A stretch of DNA of 64,000 nucleotides, from contig NZ_JAPFHA010000002.1 of assembly GCF_026586805.1 (NCBI RefSeq), positions 248,001 to 312,000 of the forward strand, in the 5' to 3' direction. Positions 1 through 8,669 of the stretch are shown here, in pieces. How positions within the stretch are numbered: position 1 is the first letter of the stretch; each line of letters starts with the position of its first letter. Both the position numbers and the translations under genes were made by a program. The notes under the pieces were generated by a model. It had not been told where the DNA came from and made no database searches. It worked only from the letters and a program-made list of their open reading frames with translations. This DNA is from Niveibacterium sp. 24ML (GTDB lineage: Bacteria; Pseudomonadota; Gammaproteobacteria; Burkholderiales; Rhodocyclaceae).

Positions 1-635
1 TGGCGAAAGAAGTTGCGGCTGTAGTGCGTATCGGCGTTACTCGGGTCCTCGATCCAGCGCAGTTGCGCCGCAGTGGCCCATGCGTGCAGGCAGGCGCGGG
101 ATTCGTCGAGGAGCGGGCGCAGCAGGCTCGGCGGGCCGCCACGTGGATCGGCCTCGCGCATGGCGGCCGCACCATGCACGCCGCTCCCGCGGGTAAGCCG
201 GTGCAGCAGGGTTTCAGCCTGGTCGCCGCGGTGGTGGGCCAGCACCAGCGCGTCGCCGCCGAGCCCGCGCAGGGCGGCATGGCGGGCGGCGCGGGCCGCC
301 GCTTCGATGCCCTTCCCGCTGCGACGGTCGACGTCCACCACGAGTACCGATACCGGTACCCCGAGCGCGTCGCCGACCTGCTGGCAGTGCCTGGCCCAGG
401 CATCCGCCTGTGGCTGCAGGCGGTGATTGACATGCGCGGCTTCAAGCCGCAAACCCAGCGCCGGGGCGCTGCGGGCCAGCAGGTGAAGCAGCACGGTGGA
501 ATCGAGCCCGCCGCTGAATGCGGCAATCAGGCGTTGCCCGGGTTGGGTGAGGCGGGCGAGGGTGGTGCAAAAGCGCTCGGGGAGTGCGGCGACGTCCGCA
601 GGAAGGGGCGTCGCCGGCACCGCCGGGTCAGGCAA
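1..635 (-). CDS. tilS: tRNA(Ile)-lysidine synthase TilS, N-terminal part (cut by window start)
   Basis: TilS ATP-dependently attaches lysine to C34 of the AUA-reading tRNA-Ile in the cytoplasm, converting it to lysidine. The minus-strand frame carries the PP-loop signature SGGLDS, then [22 protein letters not shown] and [16 protein letters not shown], which are standard N-type ATP-pyrophosphatase landmarks. No ATG is available at the 5' end. The frame can begin at a TTG (635) overlapping the accA stop or at a GTG (620). It follows accA directly, as in many betaproteobacteria, so translation is probably coupled. The gene runs off the left edge, so its C-terminal half is missing here. Confidence 0.9.
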   Translation of the reverse strand, partial: MPDPAVPATPLPADVAALPERFCTTLARLTQPGQRLIAAFSGGLDSTVLLHLLARSAPALGLRLEAAHVNHRLQPQADAWARHCQQVGDALGVPVSVLVVDVDRRSGKGIEAAARAARHAALRGLGGDALVLAHHRGDQAETLLHRLTRGSGVHGAAAMREADPRGGPPSLLRPLLDESRACLHAWATAAQLRWIEDPSNADTHYSRNFFR

Positions 636-1596
636 TCGACTGTTCCTTGAAACGGCCGTAGCTCATGATCTTCTCGAAGCGCTGTTCGATCAGTTCGTTC
701 GTGGACAGGTCGGCCACTTGCCGCAGGGCCTCTGCGAGCCCGCGCTTGAGTGTTTGCGACATCGCGCGGTGGTCGCGATGGGCGCCGCCGATCGGCTCGT
801 TGATGATCTTGTCGATCAGCCCGAGCGACTTGAGGCGCGAGGCGGTGATGCCCATGGTTTCGGCCGCGTCCGAGGCGCGCTCGGCGCTCTTCCACAGGAT
901 CGAGGCACAGCCTTCCGGCGAAATGACCGAGTAGGTGGCGTACTGCAGCATCATCAGCTGGTCGCCCACCGCAATCGCGAGCGCCCCGCCGGAGCCGCCT
1001 TCACCAATGATGGTGGCAATCAGCGGCACCTTCAGTTCAGCCATCACGTAAAGGTTGCGGCCAATCGCTTCGGACTGCCCGCGCTCTTCGGCGTCGATGC
1101 CCGGATACGCGCCGGGGGTGTCGACGAAGGTGAAGATCGGCATGCCGAATTTTTCGGCCAGCCGCATCAGGCGCTCGGCCTTGCGGTAGCCCTCGGGCCG
1201 TGGCATGCCGAAGTTGCGCAGGATCTTCTCTTTGGTGTCGCGCCCTTTCTGATGGCCGATCACCATGCACGGCGTGCCGTTGAAGCGCGCAATGCCGCCG
1301 ACGATCGCCTTGTCGTCCGCGAAGTTGCGGTCGCCGTGCAGTTCCTTGAAGTCGGTGAAGATGTGCTCGACGTAATCGAGCGTGTAAGGCCGCTGCGGAT
1401 GGCGCGCCACCATGGCGATCTGCCACGGCGTGAGCTTGGCGTAGATGTCTTTGGTGAGTGCCTGGCGTTTGACCTCGAGGCGAGCGATCTCTTCCGAGAT
1501 GTCGACCGCCGAGTCGTCCTGCACAAAGCGCAACTCTTCAATCTTGGATTCGAGCTCCGCGATCGGTTGCTCGAAGTCGAGGGCAGTGATTTTCAT
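628..1596 (-). CDS. accA: Acetyl-CoA carboxylase carboxyltransferase subunit alpha
   Basis: AccA is the alpha subunit of the carboxyltransferase half of acetyl-CoA carboxylase. It moves carboxyl from biotin to acetyl-CoA to give malonyl-CoA, the first step of fatty acid synthesis. The 322-residue product starts [12 protein letters not shown] and shows the family blocks [34 protein letters not shown] and [15 protein letters not shown], with normal length for the family. An in-frame start four codons upstream exists, but the chosen ATG matches family N-termini. The stop overlaps the tilS start, so the two are likely co-transcribed. Confidence 0.97.
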   Translation of the reverse strand: MKITALDFEQPIAELESKIEELRFVQDDSAVDISEEIARLEVKRQALTKDIYAKLTPWQIAMVARHPQRPYTLDYVEHIFTDFKELHGDRNFADDKAIVGGIARFNGTPCMVIGHQKGRDTKEKILRNFGMPRPEGYRKAERLMRLAEKFGMPIFTFVDTPGAYPGIDAEERGQSEAIGRNLYVMAELKVPLIATIIGEGGSGGALAIAVGDQLMMLQYATYSVISPEGCASILWKSAERASDAAETMGITASRLKSLGLIDKIINEPIGGAHRDHRAMSQTLKRGLAEALRQVADLSTNELIEQRFEKIMSYGRFKEQSIA

Positions 1597-1727
1597 GCCG
1601 GGCCGCAATTTGAAAGGTGGGCGATTGTAACCGAAGCCCCGGTCAAGGAATTGCTGCCTGCTTGTGCAGTTGACCTGACCCGGACGGCTGCCGTGCGCGC
1701 GGCCCGGCCACGCATCGGCCGGCGGCC

Positions 1728-3203
1728 TCAGTGGCTGGCGGCCACCTGATAGCTGCGGATCTCGTACCGATCGCCTTGTTCAAGCATTGATAGTGGCGTC
1801 AGTTTCAGCGCCTTGTTCTGCCCCAGCAGGAATAGCGGCGCGCCGGGCCGTACCCCCGGTGCGGGCACGACCAGACGGATCGTGGCATCGCGCTGCAGCG
1901 GGTCGAGCAGTAGTACCCGCACATGCTGCGAGCCATCGTCGGCGTCGGCGGCGAGCGGGTGCCAGGACAGTACTTCGACGCCGACATGAATCGTGCTATC
2001 GGCACTGCGCTGCATTCGCCGCACGACCGCGGCGATCCAGCGGGTGCCGTCGTTCGAATGCAGGCCGAGCAGTGCGCCGATCCGCAAGCGGCTGTTTTCA
2101 TCGGGCGGAGCGCTGAGCCCGATGCCGTGGGTGCTCGCGTCGCGCTGCTCCCACAAGGCGTTCTGCCCGCCCGCATGGTTGCTGAGTTGGTCGGCGAGGG
2201 GGTCGAGTCCTTCCACCACATGCAGCTTGCCGGGCAGTTTGTGGCGGCGGTGGCGCCGCACCGGCGGGGTCTCCGACCAGTGATGGATCAGGTGATGCAG
2301 CAGCGCCGAGAGCAAGGCGGCATCCTCGGTGGCCGCACCGAGTGCGGGTGGTAACTCGCCTTGCTTGACTTGCTGTTCCATTTCGAACAGCAGGCCCAGG
2401 GCGTCGCCGCCGCTGAAGTAGCGTATCGTGGGTCCGGGCTCGGGTGGGCGTGCCATGCGCATCGGCGCATCGCCGCGCGCCGGGTCAATCCAGAAGACGG
2501 TGCTGCGATCCGGGGTGGTGCTGAGCAGGAGTGAGCCGAGCACGTAGTGGATCACCTGGCCCGCCAGCATGATCTGGCGTTCGGAGAGTTCGTCAAGCGC
2601 TGCCGTTGCGAAGGCTACCGTGCGCAGGTACTCGCGCTCGGCGGTGGTCTCGGTCTGCCGCCCGCTGCGCAGGCGCACCGGTTTGGTGGCTTGCTCGTTC
2701 TGCAGCGCAACCAGGTAGGCATCGCCACAGCGGCGCCAGTGGTTCGGATCGAAGGGGCCGTAGCGCAGGGCGTCCCAGCGCTGCATGGCGCTGCTGGCGC
2801 GCAATTGCCGCACCGATATGTCGGAGGCCAGTTGCGCATAGGGTTTGCGGCCGTTCTCGATGAGTTTGAGCAGATCCGCGTAGCGCCCGCACAGCATCGC
2901 GAGGTAGTGCCGCGTGCGTTGCCAGCGTTGGCTGGCAACGGCCCCCCACTTGAGGGTGCTCGACACATAGCGTTCGGTCAGGTGCCGGGCATGGGGCTGC
3001 ATGGCTTCGTCGAAGCTGAGCAGGAGCCGGAACAGCGCAGCGGGGTCGCTGCCTTCGTCAATCGGCGTGAGCGTTTCGAGCCAGCCGGTGGCCTCGCGCA
3101 ACGCGTCGTCTGGGGGCAGCGCGCCGATCTCGGTGACCGCGCGCTGTAGTTCGCGCACGTCGGCAAGCGGGTGGTCGGGGCGAGAAGGGAAAAGCTTGAG
3201 CAT
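1728..3203 (-). CDS. Uncharacterised protein with a possible C-terminal PilZ-like domain
   Basis: Protein of about 491 residues, with the start chosen at [12 protein letters not shown] (an upstream start at 3275 would add 24 unlikely residues). No signal peptide or membrane segment is seen. The N-terminal two thirds is helical and rich in Leu, Ala and Arg, and I do not recognise it. The last third looks like a PilZ fold: an RxxxR element (RRHRR, residues 316-320), a DxSxxG element (DASTHG, from residue 355), then an RIGALLGL strand and a VGVEVL ending. These are the c-di-GMP-contacting motifs of PilZ proteins, so a cytoplasmic c-di-GMP effector is an inference. It diverges from thyA. Confidence 0.75.
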   Translation of the reverse strand: MLKLFPSRPDHPLADVRELQRAVTEIGALPPDDALREATGWLETLTPIDEGSDPAALFRLLLSFDEAMQPHARHLTERYVSSTLKWGAVASQRWQRTRHYLAMLCGRYADLLKLIENGRKPYAQLASDISVRQLRASSAMQRWDALRYGPFDPNHWRRCGDAYLVALQNEQATKPVRLRSGRQTETTAEREYLRTVAFATAALDELSERQIMLAGQVIHYVLGSLLLSTTPDRSTVFWIDPARGDAPMRMARPPEPGPTIRYFSGGDALGLLFEMEQQVKQGELPPALGAATEDAALLSALLHHLIHHWSETPPVRRHRRHKLPGKLHVVEGLDPLADQLSNHAGGQNALWEQRDASTHGIGLSAPPDENSRLRIGALLGLHSNDGTRWIAAVVRRMQRSADSTIHVGVEVLSWHPLAADADDGSQHVRVLLLDPLQRDATIRLVVPAPGVRPGAPLFLLGQNKALKLTPLSMLEQGDRYEIRSYQVAASH

Positions 3204-3329
3204 GCGGGCCTTTGTCGTGTGCGCCAGAACGCAGGGCGATGTCCTGCCTGCCCATGGCAGATAGCATCGCACCAATGCCGGGGCGCTGTCACCGGTACAA
3301 TGGCGACTTTTTTCGGGCCGGTATCAGCG

Positions 3330-4124
3330 ATGCGCCAGTATCACGAACTCATGCGTCACGTGCTCGAGCACGGACACCGCAAGTCGGACCGCACCGGTAC
3401 CGGCACCCTTTCCGTTTTTGGCTGGCAGATGCGCTTTGATCTGGCAGAGGGCTTCCCGCTGGTGACCACCAAGAAGCTGCACTTGCGCTCGATCATCCAC
3501 GAACTGCTGTGGTTTCTGCAGGGCGATACCAACATCCGCTACCTGAAGGAAAACGGCGTTTCGATCTGGGACGAATGGGCGGACGAAAACGGCGAACTGG
3601 GGCCGGTTTATGGCAAGCAGTGGCGGCGCTGGGAAACGGCCTCGGGTGAGACGGTTGACCAGATCAAGCAGTTGGTCGAAGGCCTCAAGAAGAACCCGGA
3701 TTCGCGGCGCCACCTGGTGTCCGCCTGGAATCCCGGCGAGGTGGACAAGATGGCGCTGCCGCCCTGCCACGCGCTGTTCCAGTTCTACGTGGCCGAAGGC
3801 AAGCTTTCCTGCCAGCTGTACCAGCGCAGCGCAGACATCTTCCTTGGCGTGCCCTTCAACATTGCCTCCTACGCACTGCTGACGCTAATGATTGCGCAGG
3901 TCTGCGGCTACGAGCCGGGCGATTTCGTGCACACCCTGGGCGATGCGCACCTGTACTCCAACCATCTTGACCAGACTCGCCTGCAGCTCTCGCGCGAGCT
4001 GCGCCCCCTGCCGACGATGCGGATCAACCCAGAGGTGAAGGATCTGTTCGCCTTCCGCTTCGAGGACTTCGTGCTCGAAGGCTACGACCCGCACCCGCAC
4101 ATCCCGGCGCCGGTGGCTGTGTAA
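3330..4124 (+). CDS. thyA: Thymidylate synthase
   Basis: ThyA methylates dUMP to dTMP using 5,10-methylene-tetrahydrofolate, releasing dihydrofolate. The protein is 264 residues, the same length as the E. coli enzyme, beginning [15 protein letters not shown]. Visible landmarks are [11 protein letters not shown], the [10 protein letters not shown] block, the catalytic Cys146 in [11 protein letters not shown], the [17 protein letters not shown] substrate-binding block, and the C-terminal [11 protein letters not shown]. Longer upstream starts in the frame precede the conserved N-terminus and were discarded. The stop TAA shares its last base with the folA ATG, so the two folate-linked genes are translationally coupled. 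Confidence 0.98.
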   Translation: MRQYHELMRHVLEHGHRKSDRTGTGTLSVFGWQMRFDLAEGFPLVTTKKLHLRSIIHELLWFLQGDTNIRYLKENGVSIWDEWADENGELGPVYGKQWRRWETASGETVDQIKQLVEGLKKNPDSRRHLVSAWNPGEVDKMALPPCHALFQFYVAEGKLSCQLYQRSADIFLGVPFNIASYALLTLMIAQVCGYEPGDFVHTLGDAHLYSNHLDQTRLQLSRELRPLPTMRINPEVKDLFAFRFEDFVLEGYDPHPHIPAPVAV

Positions 4125-4615
4125 TGCCGCGCATTGCCCTGATCGCCGCGGTGGCGCAGAACCGTGTGATTGGCCGCGACAACACCTTGCCCTGGCGCCT
4201 GCGTGATGACCTCAAGCGCTTCAAGGCGCTGACGCTGGGCCAGCCGGTCGTTATGGGCCGCAAGACCTGGGATTCGCTGGGCCGGCCCTTGCCCGGGCGG
4301 CGCAACATCGTGATCACGCGCCAGCAAGGCTTGGTCCTTGAAGGCGCCGAGGTGCTGCATTCGCTTGACGAGGCCTTGGCCGCCTGCGGCGAGGTCGAGC
4401 GCATCTTCATCATCGGCGGTGCGCAGCTGTACGCCGAGGCGCTGCCCCGCGCGGACGAACTCTGGCTGACCGAAGTGAAGGCCGATGTGGCCGGCGACAC
4501 GGTTTTCCCCGAGTGGCGCGATCAGGGCTTCACCGAAGTGCGGCGCGAATCCCGGCTGGCGGACGCCGCGCACGATCACGACTTCGATTGGGTCGACTAC
4601 CAGCGCGTGAGCTAG
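4124..4615 (+). CDS. folA: Dihydrofolate reductase
   Basis: DHFR reduces dihydrofolate to tetrahydrofolate with NADPH and so recycles the product of the adjacent ThyA reaction. The 163-residue product shows IALIAAVAQNRVIG, LPWRLRDDLKRFKALT (containing the substrate-binding acidic residue), the NADPH-binding VVMGRKTWDSLGRPLPGR and the IIGGAQLYAEAL motif. The ATG overlaps the thyA stop (TAATG). It ends just before the convergent marC-type gene, with only a GC-rich spacer between them. Confidence 0.98.
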   Translation: MPRIALIAAVAQNRVIGRDNTLPWRLRDDLKRFKALTLGQPVVMGRKTWDSLGRPLPGRRNIVITRQQGLVLEGAEVLHSLDEALAACGEVERIFIIGGAQLYAEALPRADELWLTEVKADVAGDTVFPEWRDQGFTEVRRESRLADAAHDHDFDWVDYQRVS

Positions 4616-4646
4616 TCGCCGGGCCGCCGCAGCGCGCGGCGCGCCC

Positions 4647-5321
4647 TTAATGCCGCAGCAGCGGCTTGATCAGTTGCTCGGCGCCGTCCCAGACGATCTC
4701 GATGCCGATGCACAGCACGACAAAGGCCGTCAGGCGCAGCAGCACGGTGGTGCCGGTCTTGCCCAGCAAGCCGACGATGCGGTCGGCAAAGCCGTAGCTC
4801 AGGTAAATGATCAAGGCGATCACCGCCACGCCCAGCACCGCACCCAGCGGTGCGGCGATCGGGCGGGTGCCGTCCTTGTAAATGCTGGCACCCAGCGTCA
4901 GGGCAACGGCAATCGAGCCCGGCCCCACCGTGAGCGGAAAAGTGTGCGGATAGAAGGCCCGGCTGGCAGCCACCGGGCGCGTCAGTTCAACCCGCTTGGC
5001 CGGATCATCCTGATGGGCATCGTCGGTCTGCAGCATGTTCCAGCCAATCGACGCGACCAGCATGCCGCCGGCAATCTTCACGGTGGCCGTCGAAATGCCG
5101 AAATACTCAAGCACATAAGAGCCGATGAACATGGCGCACAGCAGCAGCAGCGACGCATTCCATGCCACCTGGCGCGCGAGGTAGCGGCGCGTGTCCGCCG
5201 AGGCGCCGTGGGTGAGCATGAGGAAGATTGGCGCGCCCCCGGGTGGGTTGATGATCGGCAGCAGCGCGGCCATGATCAGCGCGGTGTTCTTGACGGTGTT
5301 CTGAAGGATTTCGAAGAGCAT
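4647..5321 (-). CDS. MarC-family integral membrane protein
   Basis: MarC/YchE/YhgN-type inner-membrane protein of about 224 residues; the family's transport role is not established. It has roughly six hydrophobic segments. The N-terminal IMAALLPIINPPGGAPIFL with its NPPG element and the central TFPLTVGPGSIAVALTLG are family hallmarks. The start MLFEILQNTV was chosen over an ATG 13 codons upstream because the extra residues are not hydrophobic or conserved-looking. It is convergent with folA and sits 45 bases downstream of the ABC permease pair on the same strand. Confidence 0.88.
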   Translation of the reverse strand: MLFEILQNTVKNTALIMAALLPIINPPGGAPIFLMLTHGASADTRRYLARQVAWNASLLLLCAMFIGSYVLEYFGISTATVKIAGGMLVASIGWNMLQTDDAHQDDPAKRVELTRPVAASRAFYPHTFPLTVGPGSIAVALTLGASIYKDGTRPIAAPLGAVLGVAVIALIIYLSYGFADRIVGLLGKTGTTVLLRLTAFVVLCIGIEIVWDGAEQLIKPLLRH

Positions 5322-5366
5322 GGGCGGTGCGGTTTCCAGCAAACCGCGATTGTGCCGCAAGCGGCG

Positions 5367-6521
5367 TCAGCGCGGCTGCCAGCGTCGCAGGAACAAGCAG
5401 GCCGCCGCCGCAAGCCAGCCCAGCGAGTGGGCCAGCAGGGCCAGCAGTTCGGTGCGGATGGCCGAAAACGGCGCGCCAAGCTGATTCACCGCCAACGAGG
5501 CCTGGATGCCAGCCGTGGAGGGCAGCAACCAGCGCAGGGTTGCGATCGGTTCGGGCAGCGACTCGGCAGGCCAGGGGAAGCCGGAAACAAACAGCATCGG
5601 GATCGACGAAAACAGCAGCATCTGCATGCCACGCTCGCGCACACCGAACAATTGCCCGAGAAACAGCCCGAAGGCGCTGCAGGCGAGGCCGAACAACACC
5701 GCCACGCTCAGCATTTCGGCCAGGCGTGGCGCTTGCGGGTAGCCCTGGACGTGATAGACAAAGCCGAAGAAGTAGAGCGCGTTGAGGCTGCCGATCAGCG
5801 CAAAGGCCAGCCACAGCCCGAGCAGGCCGCTGACCGGCGCGGCGCGCAGCTGCCCGGCCAGCGTGCGCTGGCCCGCGGCCTGTTGTTCGGCCCAAAGCCC
5901 CAGCAGCAGCGAAATGCCGATCACCAGCGTCTGCTGCACGATCAGCGGCGCAACGCCGGGCACCACGTAGCTGCCATACCCTTCGTTCACGTTGAAGAGG
6001 GGGCGCGCCAGGTAATTGACCGGCATAGCGGATTCGAGCGCTTGCCTCGCCGTCGCGCCGCGGCTCTCGAAGCGACGCACGTCAATGCCGGCCGACAGCG
6101 TGCCCGCCGCGCCGGCAAAGCCGCTCAGCAGGGTTTTGCTGACCAGCGGGTAAGCGCCGTTGCCCACCACCTGCAGGACTACATGTTTCCCGCGCATCAG
6201 ATCCGCGCGAAAGCCGCTCGGGATCACCGCGACGCCGAACACCGCGCCACTTGCCAGGGCTGCCTGCGCGGCGGGCAGATCGCTGGAGATGCTGCGCACG
6301 TCCAGCTGCGGGCTGGCCTGCGCGAAGCGGATCAACTGGCGCGACAGCGCTGTGTGATCCAGATCGACCACCGCGACCGGAACGCGTTCAAGCGTTTCGC
6401 GCTCGTAGGGCAACGGGTAGAAAAAGGAATAGCCGACACAGGCGATCAGCAGCAGGAGCACCGCGCCGGGGTCGGCGAGTACTGCGCGCCAGGTGGCAAG
6501 GACGGCACGGCCGATATTCAT
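5367..6521 (-). CDS. ABC-2 type transporter permease (distal of a pair)
   Basis: A 384-residue inner-membrane protein of the ABC-2 permease family (YbhR/YhhJ-like). It has one N-terminal transmembrane helix, a large periplasmic domain carrying VAVVDLDHTALSRQLIRF and the GVAVIPSGF element, then five or so C-terminal helices (GFPWPAESLP lies between the last ones). This architecture is typical of permeases working with an HlyD-type adaptor and TolC. It overlaps the upstream permease gene by 4 bases. The operon contains no nucleotide-binding subunit, so either a distant ATPase serves it or the pair works in another way. Confidence 0.88.
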   Translation of the reverse strand: MNIGRAVLATWRAVLADPGAVLLLLIACVGYSFFYPLPYERETLERVPVAVVDLDHTALSRQLIRFAQASPQLDVRSISSDLPAAQAALASGAVFGVAVIPSGFRADLMRGKHVVLQVVGNGAYPLVSKTLLSGFAGAAGTLSAGIDVRRFESRGATARQALESAMPVNYLARPLFNVNEGYGSYVVPGVAPLIVQQTLVIGISLLLGLWAEQQAAGQRTLAGQLRAAPVSGLLGLWLAFALIGSLNALYFFGFVYHVQGYPQAPRLAEMLSVAVLFGLACSAFGLFLGQLFGVRERGMQMLLFSSIPMLFVSGFPWPAESLPEPIATLRWLLPSTAGIQASLAVNQLGAPFSAIRTELLALLAHSLGWLAAAACLFLRRWQPR

Positions 6522-7693
6522 CGTGCGCCCCAGCGTTGCGCTTGCCCCGCCACCCGTTTGAGGGCGATCGCGGCGCCGACGGTGCCGAGCATCAGCATCA
6601 GCAGCAAGATGCCCAGCGCCGGCGCCGACTCATGCAAAGGCGTGCCCATTTGCCACTGCTGGCTTTGCAGTTGCAGCCACCAGGTTAGCGGCAGGATCGC
6701 CGCCCAGGCTTTCGCGGCAAGCGGCATCGCCATCAGCGGGAAGGCTTGCCCGACGTAGGCGAAAGCCGGCGCGGTGTAGAAGCCCACCACACTGAGCGCG
6801 GTGCGCAGGTTGGCGGTGAGGGCGGCAATCATGGCGCCAAGCAGCAGGTAGGCGGCCACCATGGTGAGCATGCCGAGTGCCAGCATGGCGTGCGCGCCCC
6901 AAGGCACGGCGCTTTGAAGCCCGCCCCAGGCGATCAGGAACGCGAGCCCCCAGATCGCGAACACCGCGAAGGCCGGCAGCAGCTTGCCGAGCAGCGCCGC
7001 AAGGGGCTGGCCGTCGGCAACCGCGAGCCAGTCAGGCAGGGTGCGGTCACGGATCTCGCGGCCGACGACACTGACGCCGACCACCATGATGAAGATTTGC
7101 AAGACCGACGGCAGCAGCGCGGCGCCCAGAAAGGCCCGATAGTCGATCGATTCGTTGTAGAGGCTCACCAGGCTCAGGCTGATCGGCTGCGCGCTCTCGC
7201 TCACCGCCAGCGGGGACTCACCGCGTTTTTCACGGGCGACAACGCGGATACCTGCGCCGAAGGTGAGTGTGGCCGCCTGCACATCCTTGGCGACGATGCC
7301 GGCCGCGGTGGCGAACTGGGCGTTGTAGAAGAACAGGACGTCGGCGCCTTGTGCGCGCTTGAGCTTGCGCTCGAAGCCGGCGGGGATCTCCACCACGCCG
7401 TAGATCGTGCGGGCCTGGATCGCATGCGTGGCGGCCTGGTGATCGCTCGGCGCGGTGACGATGCGCACGCCCGGCGCCGCGTCGATCAGGCGGGCGAGCT
7501 GGCGCGACAGCGGCGAACGGTCGGCGTCAAGCAGGCCGATCGGCAAATCGCGGATCTGCCCGGCAGCGAAGATGCCGGCGATCAGCAAGAAGCTGATCAG
7601 CGGCAGCCAGAGCAGCAGCGCGCGGTCCCAGCGATCGCGCGCGAGGTGGGCCAGTTCACGCCGCAGGCTGCGGCGCAGGGCGGCAATGAACAT
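6518..7693 (-). CDS. ABC-2 type transporter permease (proximal of a pair)
   Basis: About 391 residues with the same layout as its neighbour: an N-terminal helix (LLLWLPLISFLLIAGIFAAG), a periplasmic domain with IGLLDADRSPLSRQLARLID and GVVEIPAGFERKL, then several helices at the C-terminus. The two permeases are clearly paralogous and probably form a heterodimer. The ATG at 7693 was preferred to a TTG seven codons upstream, because it lies just after the stop of the HlyD gene (4-base gap). Substrate unknown; drugs or other hydrophobic compounds are typical for relatives. Confidence 0.88.
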   Translation of the reverse strand: MFIAALRRSLRRELAHLARDRWDRALLLWLPLISFLLIAGIFAAGQIRDLPIGLLDADRSPLSRQLARLIDAAPGVRIVTAPSDHQAATHAIQARTIYGVVEIPAGFERKLKRAQGADVLFFYNAQFATAAGIVAKDVQAATLTFGAGIRVVAREKRGESPLAVSESAQPISLSLVSLYNESIDYRAFLGAALLPSVLQIFIMVVGVSVVGREIRDRTLPDWLAVADGQPLAALLGKLLPAFAVFAIWGLAFLIAWGGLQSAVPWGAHAMLALGMLTMVAAYLLLGAMIAALTANLRTALSVVGFYTAPAFAYVGQAFPLMAMPLAAKAWAAILPLTWWLQLQSQQWQMGTPLHESAPALGILLLMLMLGTVGAAIALKRVAGQAQRWGAR

Positions 7694-7697
7694 CGCG

Positions 7698-8669
7698 TCA
7701 GCGGCGCACGACAACGCTCATGCCGGGGTGCAGATCGGCCTCGGGCTTGAGCGGATGGGCAATCACTTCAAAGGTGCGCAGATCGACGCCCTGCGTGCCG
7801 CGCACGTTCTTCCAGGTCGCGAAGTCAGGCAGCGGGGCCAGACGGGTGACTTTGAACCGCAGGGTCTTGCCGAGTGCCGGAAGCTCGGCGTCGAATTCGG
7901 CACCCAGCTTGAAGCGAGCAAGCTGGTCTTCGCGCACGTTGATCACGGCCCAGCTGTCCTTGCGGTCGACCAGGGTGATGACCGGAAAGCCCTGCGGTGC
8001 CATTTCGCCGGCGTGGATCTGCAGCTTGGCCACTTCGCCGGCCGCCGGCGCGCTGATGCGCGTTTCGTTCAGGTAGGCGGCCACCTCGGTCATCGCGCCG
8101 CTGGCCTGGCGCGCCTGCGCGGCGGCGGCGGCCTTGTCCTCGACCCGCGCGCCAGTGCGTGCCATGTCGTACTGCGCGCGGGCCGCGTCGGCCTGGGCGC
8201 GTGCGGCGCGAGCCTGGGTTTGTGCTTCGTCGTGCTTTTGCTGGGCTATCAGGCCTTCGCGGTAGAGGGTGGCAATTCGCCTGGCGGTGGTTTCGGCCAG
8301 CTCGGCAGCGGCCACGGCCCGCTGCCAGTTCAGTTCCGCCATGCGGATTTCCTCGCCGCGGGCGCCGGCCTGGGCCTTGCTGCTGACCGATTCGGCCGCT
8401 TCGTGCGCGGCCGTGGCTTGCAGCATCTTCGCCTTGAGTTCCGGGCTTTCGATCTCGAACAGGGCTGCGCCAGCCTTTACCTGCTGCCCTTCGGCAACCA
8501 GCACCTGCGAGACGCGGCCCGGCAGCTTGCTTGCGACATCGATCGTGCGCGATTCGATCTGGCCTTGAATTGGCAGGCTGGCCGGCCCGCTCGCGGCCCA
8601 GATGCCCCAGGCGATCAGGCCCAGCGCGGCAAGGCCGACGGCTGCGGAAGCGATGAATTTCTTGTTCAT
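7698..8669 (-). CDS. HlyD-family periplasmic adaptor protein
   Basis: Membrane fusion protein linking the two inner-membrane permeases to an outer-membrane TolC-type channel. The 323 residues contain one N-terminal transmembrane helix (about residues 7-27), a lipoyl-type strand (ASKLPGRVSQVLVAEGQQVKAG), a long alpha-helical hairpin rich in Ala, Glu and Gln, the second lipoyl half (ISAPAAGEVAKLQIHAGEMA) and a C-terminal beta domain ending HPGMSVVVRR. It overlaps the tolC-like gene by 4 bases, so tolC-hlyD-permease-permease form one operon. Confidence 0.92.
   Translation of the reverse strand: MNKKFIASAAVGLAALGLIAWGIWAASGPASLPIQGQIESRTIDVASKLPGRVSQVLVAEGQQVKAGAALFEIESPELKAKMLQATAAHEAAESVSSKAQAGARGEEIRMAELNWQRAVAAAELAETTARRIATLYREGLIAQQKHDEAQTQARAARAQADAARAQYDMARTGARVEDKAAAAAQARQASGAMTEVAAYLNETRISAPAAGEVAKLQIHAGEMAPQGFPVITLVDRKDSWAVINVREDQLARFKLGAEFDAELPALGKTLRFKVTRLAPLPDFATWKNVRGTQGVDLRTFEVIAHPLKPEADLHPGMSVVVRR

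Noticed and set aside
4650-6758. 702-codon open frame on the plus strand
   Set aside because: It is antisense to the MarC-type gene and an ABC permease, has Gln/Arg/His-rich low-complexity composition and no motif. It is the usual mirror frame of GC-rich coding DNA.
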